Positions 55,202 through 63,544 of a DNA stretch of 64,000 nucleotides are shown one piece after another. Position numbers and translations under genes: made by a program. The notes beneath the pieces are model-generated. The model did not search any database. It was not told the origin of the DNA and saw only the letters and a list, made by a program, of their open reading frames with translations. The stretch spans positions 62,001-126,000 of the forward strand of contig NVWK01000001.1 of assembly GCA_002733605.1 (NCBI GenBank). The letters are read 5' to 3'. Source of the DNA: Robiginitomaculum sp. (GTDB taxonomy: Bacteria; Pseudomonadota; Alphaproteobacteria; Caulobacterales; Maricaulaceae). Position 1 is the stretch's first letter; each line of letters starts with the position of its first letter.

Positions 55202-56065
55202 TCAGTGCTTCACGCCTTTCCAGACCTGCTTATAGGTCGCGAATAAAAGCAGCGAGAAGATAAACAAATACAGGAAGGTCGCAAACCCGAGCTTCTTACG
55301 GACTTCCATTTTCGGATCCCCTGCCCAAGTGAGAAACTCAACCACATCACGCGCCATTTGCTCTGCCGTCGCCTCGGGCGCAGCAATCGTGTGGGCTTCC
55401 CCACCATGTTCACCAGGAACTGTACGGGCTGCATATTCAACTAGCCCGTCAAAAAGCGGTGGAGCCATCTTGATCTGGTTGCCGGGAAACATAGTATTGT
55501 AATGCGTACCCTCGGCCATATCCACATCATGGGGGGCTTCGTGGTATCCGGTCAGCAGAGCATACACATAATCCGCGCCGCCTGTGCGGGCTTTTGTGAT
55601 GAGAGATAAGTCCGGCGGTACAGCGCCGCCGTTTGAAGCGGCCGCCGCAATTGCATTGGGGAAAATCGCTGGAAATTTATCAGCCGGTATCCCCGGGCGG
55701 TCAATCGGATCGCCATTATCTTGGTCAATATCAGGAACACTCCAATCCTGGGCAAACGCCTTTACATCAGGATTGTCACTCGGGTTTGGAAATTCAGGAT
55801 TGTAGAACGGGCCGCCTTTGTCACCAAGATGACGGAAGGACAAATGCTCCAGCGCATGACAGGATGCACACACCTCGCGGTACACCTGATACCCACGCGC
55901 CATAGCGTCCGCATCATAAGTACCGAACATACCGTTAAAGCCCCATTTTTGATGCTCCATTTTGTGGCCACCATCTTCGGACGCACTGGCAACACTCGCA
56001 ACACCAAGGCCGCTTACCGCCAATAACGCACCAACACACAAAGATTTCATAAGCTTAATACTCAT
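55202..56065 (-). CDS. petC: cytochrome c1 of the bc1 complex
   Basis: Covalent heme subunit of the ubiquinol-cytochrome c reductase (287 aa). It has a signal peptide, the heme motif C66-A-S-C69-H70, a methionine ligand region near M-F-P-G-N-Q-I-K-M-A-P-P, and a C-terminal membrane anchor (F-A-T-F-L-Y-L-F). The start overlaps the cytochrome b stop by one base. Confidence 0.96.
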   Translation of the reverse strand: MSIKLMKSLCVGALLAVSGLGVASVASASEDGGHKMEHQKWGFNGMFGTYDADAMARGYQVYREVCASCHALEHLSFRHLGDKGGPFYNPEFPNPSDNPDVKAFAQDWSVPDIDQDNGDPIDRPGIPADKFPAIFPNAIAAAASNGGAVPPDLSLITKARTGGADYVYALLTGYHEAPHDVDMAEGTHYNTMFPGNQIKMAPPLFDGLVEYAARTVPGEHGGEAHTIAAPEATAEQMARDVVEFLTWAGDPKMEVRKKLGFATFLYLFIFSLLLFATYKQVWKGVKH

Positions 56066-57318
56066 TATGCTTCTCCATCATTGATGGCTTTGGTGATCGA
56101 ATCCGGCAAAGGTTTGGTTTTCTCGACCCAGCCTAAAACGGGAAGCAGGAACAAGAAGAACGCGAAATAATACAGCGTCCCGATACGTGACAGCCACTTA
56201 AACGTCATACCGCCTTCACCCATCGGAATAGCAATATCATCAGGGCTATTCGCGCCACACCAACCAAGGACGAAGCACATAAACAAAAAGATATAGAAGA
56301 AACGCCGTGTCGTCGGACGGAAGCGCATAGAACGAACCTTCGACGTATCCAGCCAAGGCAGAACAAACAAGACAACAATCGCCCCGAACATCAACATGAT
56401 CCCCATAAGCTTATCCGGCACAGCACGCAAAATCGCGTAATAAGGCAAGAAATACCATTCAGGTACAATATGCGGCGGCGTCACCATCGGGTTGGCCCGC
56501 TGATAATTGTCCGCATGACCAAGCGCGTCAGGAAGGTAAAATACGAACAGCGCAAATATCATCAAGAACACACCAATCGCAAACCCGTCTTTCATAGTGT
56601 AGAACGGGTGGAATGACAGTGTGTCTTCCTTGTTCTTTACATCAATACCAATCGGATTGTTTTGCCCGACATGATGAACAGCCCAAACATGCAAGCCAAC
56701 AAGAGCCGCAATAACAAATGGAAGCAGATAATGTAGCGAGAAGAAACGCTGCAAGGTTGGATCGCCAACGGAATACCCGCCCAACAACCACTGCTGCAAG
56801 CTCTCTCCGACAAACGGGATCGCCCCGAAAAATCCGGTAATCACGGTCGCACCCCAGAAGGACATTTGTCCCCATGGCAATGTATAACCCAAAAAGCCAG
56901 TCGCCATCATAGCGAGATAAATGGCACAGCCAATAATCCATAACAATTCGCGCGGAGCCTTATATGACCCGTAAAACAGCCCTCTAAACATATGAATGTA
57001 GACAGCCAAGAAGAACATGGACGCACCAACCGCATGCATGGACTGTAACAGCCACCCAAACGGTACATCGCGACGAATGCGCTGCACGCTGTTAAAGGCC
57101 TCTTCCGCCGTCGGCGTATAATGCATGGCTAGAATAATACCGGTCAAAATCTGTGACATAAGGCACAGGGCCAAAATTCCGCCAAAAGCGTACCAGTAAT
57201 TCAGATTGCGCGGGCTTGGGAAATGCATGAAATCCACACCCATGCGAATGATCGGCAAACGTTTGTCGATCCATTTCTCGGCAGCGTATTTTGGCTCGTA
57301 TGTTGAATGTCCACTCAT
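56065..57318 (-). CDS. petB: cytochrome b of the bc1 complex
   Basis: Membrane subunit with two b hemes and the quinone sites (417 aa). Features are H-A-V-G-A-S, G-Y-T-L-P-W-G-Q-M-S, and the Qo P-E-W-Y motif (V-P-E-W-Y-F-L-P). The length and eight helices are normal. It lies between petA and petC with gaps of 4 nt and 1-nt overlap, respectively. Confidence 0.97.
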   Translation of the reverse strand: MSGHSTYEPKYAAEKWIDKRLPIIRMGVDFMHFPSPRNLNYWYAFGGILALCLMSQILTGIILAMHYTPTAEEAFNSVQRIRRDVPFGWLLQSMHAVGASMFFLAVYIHMFRGLFYGSYKAPRELLWIIGCAIYLAMMATGFLGYTLPWGQMSFWGATVITGFFGAIPFVGESLQQWLLGGYSVGDPTLQRFFSLHYLLPFVIAALVGLHVWAVHHVGQNNPIGIDVKNKEDTLSFHPFYTMKDGFAIGVFLMIFALFVFYLPDALGHADNYQRANPMVTPPHIVPEWYFLPYYAILRAVPDKLMGIMLMFGAIVVLFVLPWLDTSKVRSMRFRPTTRRFFYIFLFMCFVLGWCGANSPDDIAIPMGEGGMTFKWLSRIGTLYYFAFFLFLLPVLGWVEKTKPLPDSITKAINDGEA

Positions 57319-57322
57319 GTGC

Positions 57323-57877
57323 TTACCCTACCTTGATGACAGTGTCGGAAATATACGCATATTCCGGAATGACGAGATTTTTCGGTGCAGGGCCTTTGCG
57401 AATACGGCCTGACGTATCGTAATGGGACCCATGACAAGGGCAATACCAACCATCGAAATCACCGGCTTCACCGATAGGAATACACCCGAAATGGGTACAC
57501 ACACCGATCATAACCAGAATTTTCGGATTAAGCGCACCGGCGAAGTCCGGCACAAGCCGCTCATTATCGGTTTGAGGATCGCGCAAAGTGGCAATATCAA
57601 CACTGTCAGCTTCTGCAATTTCTTTTGGTGTACGGTAGCGTACAAAAATCGGTTTGCCGCGCCAAAGCACTTTTATTTGCTGACCTTCCTCGAGCTTCGA
57701 GACGTCAATTTCAATAGATCCGGCCGCAAGCGTATCCGAAGCCGCAGTCATTTGCATCACCATGGGCCAAGCAAGAGCACCCGCGCCTATGGCCGCAGTC
57801 ACGCCCGTAGCAATATAAATAAAGTCGCGACGGCTCGGTTCTTCATGATCACCGTCAATTGTGTGCGTATCAGACAT
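57323..57877 (-). CDS. petA: Rieske iron-sulfur subunit of the bc1 complex
   Basis: A 184-residue subunit with one N-terminal membrane helix preceded by a twin-arginine motif (S-R16-R17-D-F-I). The [2Fe-2S] ligands lie in C-T-H-F-G-C and C-P-C-H-G-S; the first usually reads CTHLGC, a conservative change. It is the first gene of petABC and has AGGAAGGG before its ATG. Confidence 0.96.
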   Translation of the reverse strand: MSDTHTIDGDHEEPSRRDFIYIATGVTAAIGAGALAWPMVMQMTAASDTLAAGSIEIDVSKLEEGQQIKVLWRGKPIFVRYRTPKEIAEADSVDIATLRDPQTDNERLVPDFAGALNPKILVMIGVCTHFGCIPIGEAGDFDGWYCPCHGSHYDTSGRIRKGPAPKNLVIPEYAYISDTVIKVG

Positions 57878-58019
57878 GATCGCCCTTCCTTTTTGTGGAA
57901 ATTACGTAGTGCCAATAGGTTGGCGCCACCACATAATATTCCCCCTTAATCTGGCCTATAACATCAGTTACGGCAAAACACCGCAATGCTCCCGTCTGAA
58001 TACGAGAAATGTATAGGGA

Positions 58020-58047
58020 TTGACAAGTAAATATCTAAAAATATACG
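58020..58047 (+). promoter_or_regulatory. candidate promoter of trmL
   Basis: TTGACA (58020-58025) and TATACG (58042-58047) are spaced 16 nt. The predicted transcript start would lie at about 58054, only a few bases before the trmL ATG at 58057, and no ribosome site precedes that ATG. This suggests a leaderless or near-leaderless mRNA. Confidence 0.45.
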
Positions 58048-58056
58048 CATAAATTT

Positions 58057-58512
58057 ATGAAAATTGCATTGTACCAACCCGACATAGCCCAAAACCTGGG
58101 AGCCGCCATGCGTTTAAGCGCGTGTTTCGGCGTTTCACTGGAGATTATAGAGCCTTGCGGCTTCCCCCTCACCAGCAAAGCCCTACGACGCACAGCCATG
58201 GATTACGGAGCCCCGGACACACTGATTCGCCATAAAAGCTGGGATAATTTCGTAAAATCCGAATCAAATACAAAAAACCGGCTCGTCTTGCTCACCACTA
58301 AAGCCGCACAACCGATTACGGATTTCACCTTCACCAAACACGACACCCTCCTGTTTGGCCGCGAAAGCGCGGGTGTGCCTGACGAGGTACACGCCCACGC
58401 CAATGCGCGGCTCTACATCCCCATTGCACACGGCGCCCGCTCCTTCAATTTGGTCAGCAGCGCCAGCATCGCCTTGTTCGAAGGATTACGGCAAACGGGT
58501 GGACTGCCCTAG
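58057..58512 (+). CDS. trmL: tRNA (cytidine(34)-2'-O)-methyltransferase
   Basis: SPOUT-fold methyltransferase that modifies the wobble base of some leucine tRNAs (151 aa). It shows the P-D-I-A-Q-N-L-G-A start, the knotted SAM-binding segment L-L-F-G-R-E-S-A-G-V-P and the I-P-I-x-H-G-A-R-S-F-N-L end. Length matches TrmL/YibK. No Shine-Dalgarno sequence precedes it. Confidence 0.93.
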   Translation: MKIALYQPDIAQNLGAAMRLSACFGVSLEIIEPCGFPLTSKALRRTAMDYGAPDTLIRHKSWDNFVKSESNTKNRLVLLTTKAAQPITDFTFTKHDTLLFGRESAGVPDEVHAHANARLYIPIAHGARSFNLVSSASIALFEGLRQTGGLP

Positions 58513-58528
58513 CCCCGGATCGAAAGGC

Positions 58529-59074
58529 TTACGGTTTCGCCTGATCCGAAACCGTAATACCCGTAATCGTGATAAAAGGAGCCGGATGTTCCATCTCTCC
58601 GAAGTCTTTCATATTTAAAGCTTTCTGATCCCAATCGAGCCGCCCTTTGACACATTCCTGATGCACAGGAAAAGACAAAACCTGCCCAGGCTGGTTTGGT
58701 ACCATTATGTGAAAGTCAAACTGCTCATAAGCAAAATCGGGAAGCGCGCCGCCCGACCAAGTGATAGACCCAACCGTTTCATGCACCTCAAACCCGTGTA
58801 GCATGACCGGTGTCTTCAATTTGACCATATCGATAGACACATCCCATCCGGAAATAGCCCGCGGACGCACCCGTGTGACCCCCTCGGGTATCTCCACTGT
58901 AACCTTCACCGTTGCCGCGCCATCACAACCATGAAAAATTCGCAAATCGGCAACATGATACGCGCCCCCCTCCGCCTGCCCAGCACCGAATACGACATGG
59001 GCCTGCGCATTGGTGTTCACCAAACACAGGGCTGACAAGTACACAATAGCCACCGTCCAAATTGATCTCTTCAT
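58529..59074 (-). CDS. YcnI/DUF1775 copper-binding protein
   Basis: A 181-residue periplasmic protein with a signal peptide ending A-Q-A, so that the mature chain starts H-V-V-F with a histidine that may bind copper, as in YcnI-family proteins. The domain has the family's D-L-R-I-F-H-G-C and W-S-G-G-A. It is the third gene of the copper group, after copC and copD. Confidence 0.85.
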   Translation of the reverse strand: MKRSIWTVAIVYLSALCLVNTNAQAHVVFGAGQAEGGAYHVADLRIFHGCDGAATVKVTVEIPEGVTRVRPRAISGWDVSIDMVKLKTPVMLHGFEVHETVGSITWSGGALPDFAYEQFDFHIMVPNQPGQVLSFPVHQECVKGRLDWDQKALNMKDFGEMEHPAPFITITGITVSDQAKP

Positions 59075-59097
59075 ATAATCCTCCTAATGCGGTCCAC

Positions 59098-59940
59098 TTA
59101 ATGTGATCCGGTGCCAGTGATCGTCGTTGCCCACGCAATCACCCCCAATACAAGAACAAACAGGGCAATATCCACAGACAATGTCCGTTTCAAAGCAAGC
59201 TGCCCCTGTTCATAATCGTGTTTCAATTTCGCCGTAACGACAATTTTATTGTAAGCCCCAAGCCCCAGAACTAGACTGACAAGGCCAAGCTTGAGAACAA
59301 GCAATTGCCCATAAGGTTGTGTCAACAAACCTTCAATGCCTCCAGCCAATATCCACGCCAGAAACAGACCGGCCACAAACAAGACAGGAATGATATATTT
59401 TGCCACCGCACTATACCCCTCCATGCCCTGAATGAACTGCGATTTGTCCACGTCAGAACGAGGCCAGAGGACAAAAGGGGCTACAACCCAAAATCCCGCC
59501 ACCAAAACATGTAAACCAACAACCCAAGGCAAAATGCCCGGGCTTTCCAAGGCTTGAACATGCCCTACACTCCCGAATGACGCGCTTAGGAGAAGAGCTG
59601 CGAGCAAAGCCGCGCCCTTAATTTTCAAAGCAATATTGAGGATCACCACCGCAAGCCCAACGCCCAAAAGAAGCGCTTGGGTTTTATGGATACGCCAAAC
59701 CCAGACAAAGCTGTCTGGTTCAAACATTGCCGCAAATCCACCGCCCATTTTAGCGTTGCTGAGCGCAAGACTGCCCACATAAAACACCATGCCAAAACCC
59801 GCGAGCAAAACCATGGGAATATGGACGTTACGTGGCCCCACTGACAAAATCTGGCATAACAAAAGCCCCACAAGCCCCAGACTGGTGGCATAGAAACAAA
59901 ATTGCAGAATAAATGCGGTGAAAGAAAGCATATCGGGCAT
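59098..59940 (-). CDS. copD: CopD family copper resistance membrane protein
   Basis: A 280-residue membrane protein with about eight helices of the CopD family, including a middle G-L-H-V-L-V-A-G-F-W-V-V segment. It is thought to carry copper across the inner membrane, alongside CopC. copC lies 3 nt upstream, and ycnI-like follows. Confidence 0.87.
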   Translation of the reverse strand: MPDMLSFTAFILQFCFYATSLGLVGLLLCQILSVGPRNVHIPMVLLAGFGMVFYVGSLALSNAKMGGGFAAMFEPDSFVWVWRIHKTQALLLGVGLAVVILNIALKIKGAALLAALLLSASFGSVGHVQALESPGILPWVVGLHVLVAGFWVVAPFVLWPRSDVDKSQFIQGMEGYSAVAKYIIPVLFVAGLFLAWILAGGIEGLLTQPYGQLLVLKLGLVSLVLGLGAYNKIVVTAKLKHDYEQGQLALKRTLSVDIALFVLVLGVIAWATTITGTGSH

Positions 59941-59943
59941 GAA

Positions 59944-60303
59944 TTATGTGACCGTAAATGCAATTTCGCCCTTCATAACATGCCCGTCCTTGGCGACGGT
60001 ACGCCAATAAAATGTATATTTTCCGGCTTCAAGCGTTGGCAAAGTAATGCTGAAAGATTTTTGCATGCTTTTCGGCTTTTCATACGCCAAATCTATGGCT
60101 TGGTCGCCGCCGTCTTTCAACACAATCCCCACCAACCCGACAGCGCTTCCAAAGACAATTTCAAGATGGTCTGGTGCGTCACTCAGCACACTCCCATGTT
60201 CAATATTTGAAGACTTCAGCGCCGTATGCGCCCATGCGGGCTGTGCAGACATAAAAGAGAGCAAAAGCCAGATCATCAGTAAATTATATATATTTTTCAC
60301 CAC
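59944..60303 (-). CDS. copC: CopC copper-binding protein
   Basis: A 119-residue periplasmic protein. The signal ends A-W-A and the mature protein starts H-T-A-L-K-S-S, whose N-terminal histidine is the copper ligand in CopC. The second ligand region D-G-H-V-M-K-G-E-I lies near the end. It is the first gene of copC-copD-ycnI. The approximately 110 bp upstream are AT-rich. Confidence 0.88.
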   Translation of the reverse strand: MVKNIYNLLMIWLLLSFMSAQPAWAHTALKSSNIEHGSVLSDAPDHLEIVFGSAVGLVGIVLKDGGDQAIDLAYEKPKSMQKSFSITLPTLEAGKYTFYWRTVAKDGHVMKGEIAFTVT

Positions 60304-60413
60304 AACCTACCTTTTCGAGCTTAAAACTCAATTTATTCACAAAAATTTATATTTTATGTCTAGCACATCCATATATACCCGTCACTGAAAAACTGTGTTT
60401 TCCTACGCTTCCC

Positions 60414-61112
60414 TTACCCGAAAGCCTTCATTTCAACCCTGTCAATATAAGCCATGAGTGTTTTAGAATTTCCGACATAAGCGGATAAGGGGGTCGGAAA
60501 CGGTTTCGCCATAATACTAGCCAGAAAACCATAGCCACATGCATCATATTCGCTCGGGGTCTTCCCCAGTAAATACGGCTTGTCGCCAAGCACATCTTCA
60601 AAAGCTTTCACATCCTGCACACCAAATGCAAAAATTTCCTCATGACTATGGCGGCCGATCCCGTGGGCGTACATACCTTTGCGCATGTCTTTAACGATTT
60701 TTCCCGTAATAAAACCCCGGATCAGTTTCGGGATCATGCCAAACCATGTCTCCAGAACAAGCTTCTGGTTTTCCGGCATCATCCAGCGTGTATAGACCAC
60801 CACCCAATAGGTGCGCTCTTCCAGCATGGTTTTAACCGCATGACCAATCGCATGTTGCTCATTGGTCAGGTTTTCACCCAGCGTATCCCCATATTTTTCC
60901 TTCAAATAGGAAATACAAATCGAGCTATCGGCAATTGTCTCCCCGTCATCGATTATATAAGGCAATTTCTCCTTCGGGGCAGGACGTGGATCAGATGTTT
61001 CTGTCGTCTTATACTCAAGCCCGGCCAGGCGTAGATAGGTTTCCAGCTTCAAAACAAACGGGCTGGCTTCATGCATCCCGAACGCAGACGGAAATTTAAA
61101 AAACTCAATCAT
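60414..61112 (-). CDS. GST-fold protein (FAX/failed axon connections-like)
   Basis: A 232-residue protein with a GST-like N-terminal thioredoxin domain (S-P-F-V-L-K-L-E-T-Y-L-R and L-P-Y-I-x-D-D-G) and an all-helical C-terminal domain, most like the FAX/Tom37-type GST group. It has GCGAGG ahead of the ATG. It follows the VOC gene by 13 nt in one probable transcript, under the WYL regulator's operator. Confidence 0.85.
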   Translation of the reverse strand: MIEFFKFPSAFGMHEASPFVLKLETYLRLAGLEYKTTETSDPRPAPKEKLPYIIDDGETIADSSICISYLKEKYGDTLGENLTNEQHAIGHAVKTMLEERTYWVVVYTRWMMPENQKLVLETWFGMIPKLIRGFITGKIVKDMRKGMYAHGIGRHSHEEIFAFGVQDVKAFEDVLGDKPYLLGKTPSEYDACGYGFLASIMAKPFPTPLSAYVGNSKTLMAYIDRVEMKAFG

Positions 61113-61125
61113 TTCATATACCTCG

Positions 61126-61521
61126 CTAGGAACCGGTTTTAGTTATACAGAAGAAATTAAACTTGTTTCCGTCCAAATCACGGCAATATCCCGCGTAAAA
61201 ACCGTCTTCGCCACGTGGCCCGGGCTTACCTTCACATGTAGCCCCTAGCTCGATTGCCTTCGCATAAAGAGCATCAACTTTTTGAGTATCAGTGGCGATA
61301 AATGCAGTCATAACCCCATTGCCAACACTCGCCTCTTTCTTGTTTTCCGGGTGACACACACAAAAAGCCGTCGAATGTGTTGCGCTTTGGCTTTGCCCCC
61401 ATGCCGTAAAATAGCCCTCAACTTCCATTGTACGTTTTGCCCCAAGTTCTGCGAGCAACTCATCATAAAATGCCAATGCTTTATCGTAATTATTGGTGCC
61501 GACCATTTGGTAACCAATCAT
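61126..61521 (-). CDS. VOC family protein
   Basis: A 131-residue VOC-fold protein. It starts M-I-G-Y-Q-M-V-G-T-N-N-Y-D-K-A and ends D-L-D-G-N-K-F-N-F-F-C, typical of the glyoxalase/dioxygenase group. AGGAGA is a good ribosome site. It is divergent from the WYL regulator and shares the inverted repeat. Its substrate is unknown. Confidence 0.9.
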   Translation of the reverse strand: MIGYQMVGTNNYDKALAFYDELLAELGAKRTMEVEGYFTAWGQSQSATHSTAFCVCHPENKKEASVGNGVMTAFIATDTQKVDALYAKAIELGATCEGKPGPRGEDGFYAGYCRDLDGNKFNFFCITKTGS

Positions 61522-61552
61522 AGTATTCTCCTGTTCAAGTTATAAAAATTGC

Positions 61553-61600
61553 TCTAGCACAACCCTACTGACAGGAGTGTGTCAGTAGGGTTGTGCTAGA
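61553..61600. promoter_or_regulatory. perfect 20-bp inverted repeat, candidate WYL-regulator operator
   Basis: TCTAGCACAACCCTACTGAC at 61553-61572 and its exact inverse at 61581-61600 flank an 8-nt centre. It lies 31 nt upstream of the VOC start and 8 nt upstream of the regulator start, the normal place for an autoregulated divergent operator. A 20-bp perfect palindrome is far beyond chance for a region this short. Confidence 0.75.
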
Positions 61601-61608
61601 AGGGCATT

Positions 61609-62304
61609 ATGAAAAAAACCGAACGCCTATTTCGCATCATTGACCGTTTGCGCGGCCACAACAAAGCTGTCACCGCCGAAACCCTCGCCGCCGAGCTTGG
61701 CGTATCCGTACGCACCATATACCGGGATATGAAAGCGCTCGAAAATCAGGCCATCCCTGTGCAAGGCGAAGCCGGTGTCGGCTATATGCTTGGCCCGGGT
61801 TTCGACGCACCACCTCTGGCCTTCGATAATGACGAGTTGGACGCCCTTGTGATCGGTTTACGGCTGGTCCAGCGCGACGCCGACCCGATTTTAAAAGGTG
61901 CCGCCCTCTCCGCCCTCGAGAAAATCCGCGTTACCTCAAAATCTCCCGAACTTCTGGACACACCGATCTACGCCCCCGATTTTGGACGCCATGAACACCT
62001 TCATATGATGAGCACCCTGCGGGTCGCCATTCGCAACGCAACCGTGATGACAGTAGAATATGAAGCGCTTTCCGGTGAACATACGCTTCGCACCATCAAA
62101 CCCTTGGCCCTGATTTTCTTCCCGCGCACCCATTTACTGGCAACATGGTGTCATTTGCGCAAAGATTACCGTAATTTCCGGATCGACAGGATTATATCAT
62201 GTATTGATAGTGGCGAAAACTTCACCAAGGAGAAAACCCGCCTTCTGCGTGGCTATCATGCTCACGTGAAACGCGAAATAGACCGCCATAAAGATAACTC
62301 ATGA
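61609..62304 (+). CDS. YafY-type HTH/WYL-domain transcriptional regulator
   Basis: A 231-residue regulator with an N-terminal winged HTH (T-A-E-T-L-A-A-E-L-G-V-S-V-R-T-I-Y-R-D) and a C-terminal WYL domain (R-T-I-K-P-L-A-L-I-F, then W-C-H-L-R-K-D-Y-R-N-F). WYL domains bind small ligands or nucleic acid. It probably represses or activates the VOC-GST pair through the inverted repeat and itself. AGAAGG precedes the ATG. Confidence 0.9.
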   Translation: MKKTERLFRIIDRLRGHNKAVTAETLAAELGVSVRTIYRDMKALENQAIPVQGEAGVGYMLGPGFDAPPLAFDNDELDALVIGLRLVQRDADPILKGAALSALEKIRVTSKSPELLDTPIYAPDFGRHEHLHMMSTLRVAIRNATVMTVEYEALSGEHTLRTIKPLALIFFPRTHLLATWCHLRKDYRNFRIDRIISCIDSGENFTKEKTRLLRGYHAHVKREIDRHKDNS

Positions 62305-62314
62305 CAAAAAAAGC

Positions 62315-63544
62315 CTAACGATTAATCAGCGCTAACGCCGCCATCAACCTCTGTTTATCGACTGAAAACCCCGAACGAACCCATAAAGCCTTCAGAGCCT
62401 CAAGAGCCGTGCCAACCTTTGGCCCAGACGGCACACCAGCCCCGATCATATCTTGACCAGTGAGCGGAAACTCCGGCCATTCCCAATCACGCGCCTGTTC
62501 AAAAATAGACAACCATTTATTGCGGATCACCGGATCTTCGGCCCCTGCCGCACGCAATACGGCTCTATCCATCGCCACCTGCCGCCCGGCCTTATAAATT
62601 TCTATGTGCAAATCTCTCCCCGACAAGCTCGGCGTGAATGTACTCCGGTCCCCAGCCCAGCCCAGCAGGCGTGATTTCTCCGCATTGGACATTTTCAACC
62701 GCCGCACCAAACCCGCGATCGCAAACTCGTCGCGCGCCGCCATCGCCATCAACCGTAAATACGGATCAATTTCTAAACCGGCCTGTTCTTCAATACCGAT
62801 CAAAAGCTGCAAACCTTCACTATTACTGGCGTCCGGTAACAGCGTTTCCAAAATACCGTTAATCTGCATGACATTGACCGTGCGGTGCGGTGCGGGTGCA
62901 CCCAGTATTTTCTTGAACTCGGCCCACACCCGTTCAGAAGAAAGGGATTTCAATCCCCCTCTTAATTCCCGACACGCACCAAGTGCATCCTTATCCATCA
63001 CTACGTCATCCGCATACCAGGCATGGAACCGAAAATATCTCAAAATACGTAAATAATCTTCTTCGATACGCGCCTTCGCCGTACCGACAAACCGGATATG
63101 TTTACCCTTGATATCCGCAAGCCCCTGTCCGGTTGGATCATATACTTTGCCGTCATGATCCGCATACAAGGCATTCATGGTAAAGTCGCGCCGCTGCGCA
63201 TCCTCGTCCCAGTCCGTGGTAAACTCGACCGTCGCCCGGCGTCCGTCCGTACTGACATCACGGCGCAGGCTGGTGATTTCAAAAACCGTATCGCCGGCCA
63301 CCGCCGTGATCGTTCCGTGTGCCAGACCCGTTTCGTGCACAGCAATATTCGCGGCCTTCAACGCCTCGATAACCGCCTGCGGTTCCAGACGGGTCGCCAT
63401 GTCAAAGTCGGTAACGGGCGCCCCCAAAATCGCATTGCGAACACATCCGCCAACGAAGCGCACTTCATCATTACCCAGCGCAGCAAACACCCGTTGTGCA
63501 GGTTTCGCGTTAAGCCATGTGTGAACAGAGATATCCAATTTCAT
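62315..63544 (-). CDS. cca: CCA tRNA nucleotidyltransferase
   Basis: Adds or repairs the CCA end of tRNAs (409 aa), class II. The nucleotidyltransferase site has G-G-C-V-R-N, D46-F-D48 and R-R-D-F-T-M-N-A-L. A helical tail follows, with F-R-F-H-A-W-Y-A. Poly(A) polymerase is a related alternative, but the short form favours CCA addition. The 3' end of the Nudix gene overlaps its start by 4 bp. Confidence 0.92.
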   Translation of the reverse strand: MKLDISVHTWLNAKPAQRVFAALGNDEVRFVGGCVRNAILGAPVTDFDMATRLEPQAVIEALKAANIAVHETGLAHGTITAVAGDTVFEITSLRRDVSTDGRRATVEFTTDWDEDAQRRDFTMNALYADHDGKVYDPTGQGLADIKGKHIRFVGTAKARIEEDYLRILRYFRFHAWYADDVVMDKDALGACRELRGGLKSLSSERVWAEFKKILGAPAPHRTVNVMQINGILETLLPDASNSEGLQLLIGIEEQAGLEIDPYLRLMAMAARDEFAIAGLVRRLKMSNAEKSRLLGWAGDRSTFTPSLSGRDLHIEIYKAGRQVAMDRAVLRAAGAEDPVIRNKWLSIFEQARDWEWPEFPLTGQDMIGAGVPSGPKVGTALEALKALWVRSGFSVDKQRLMAALALINR

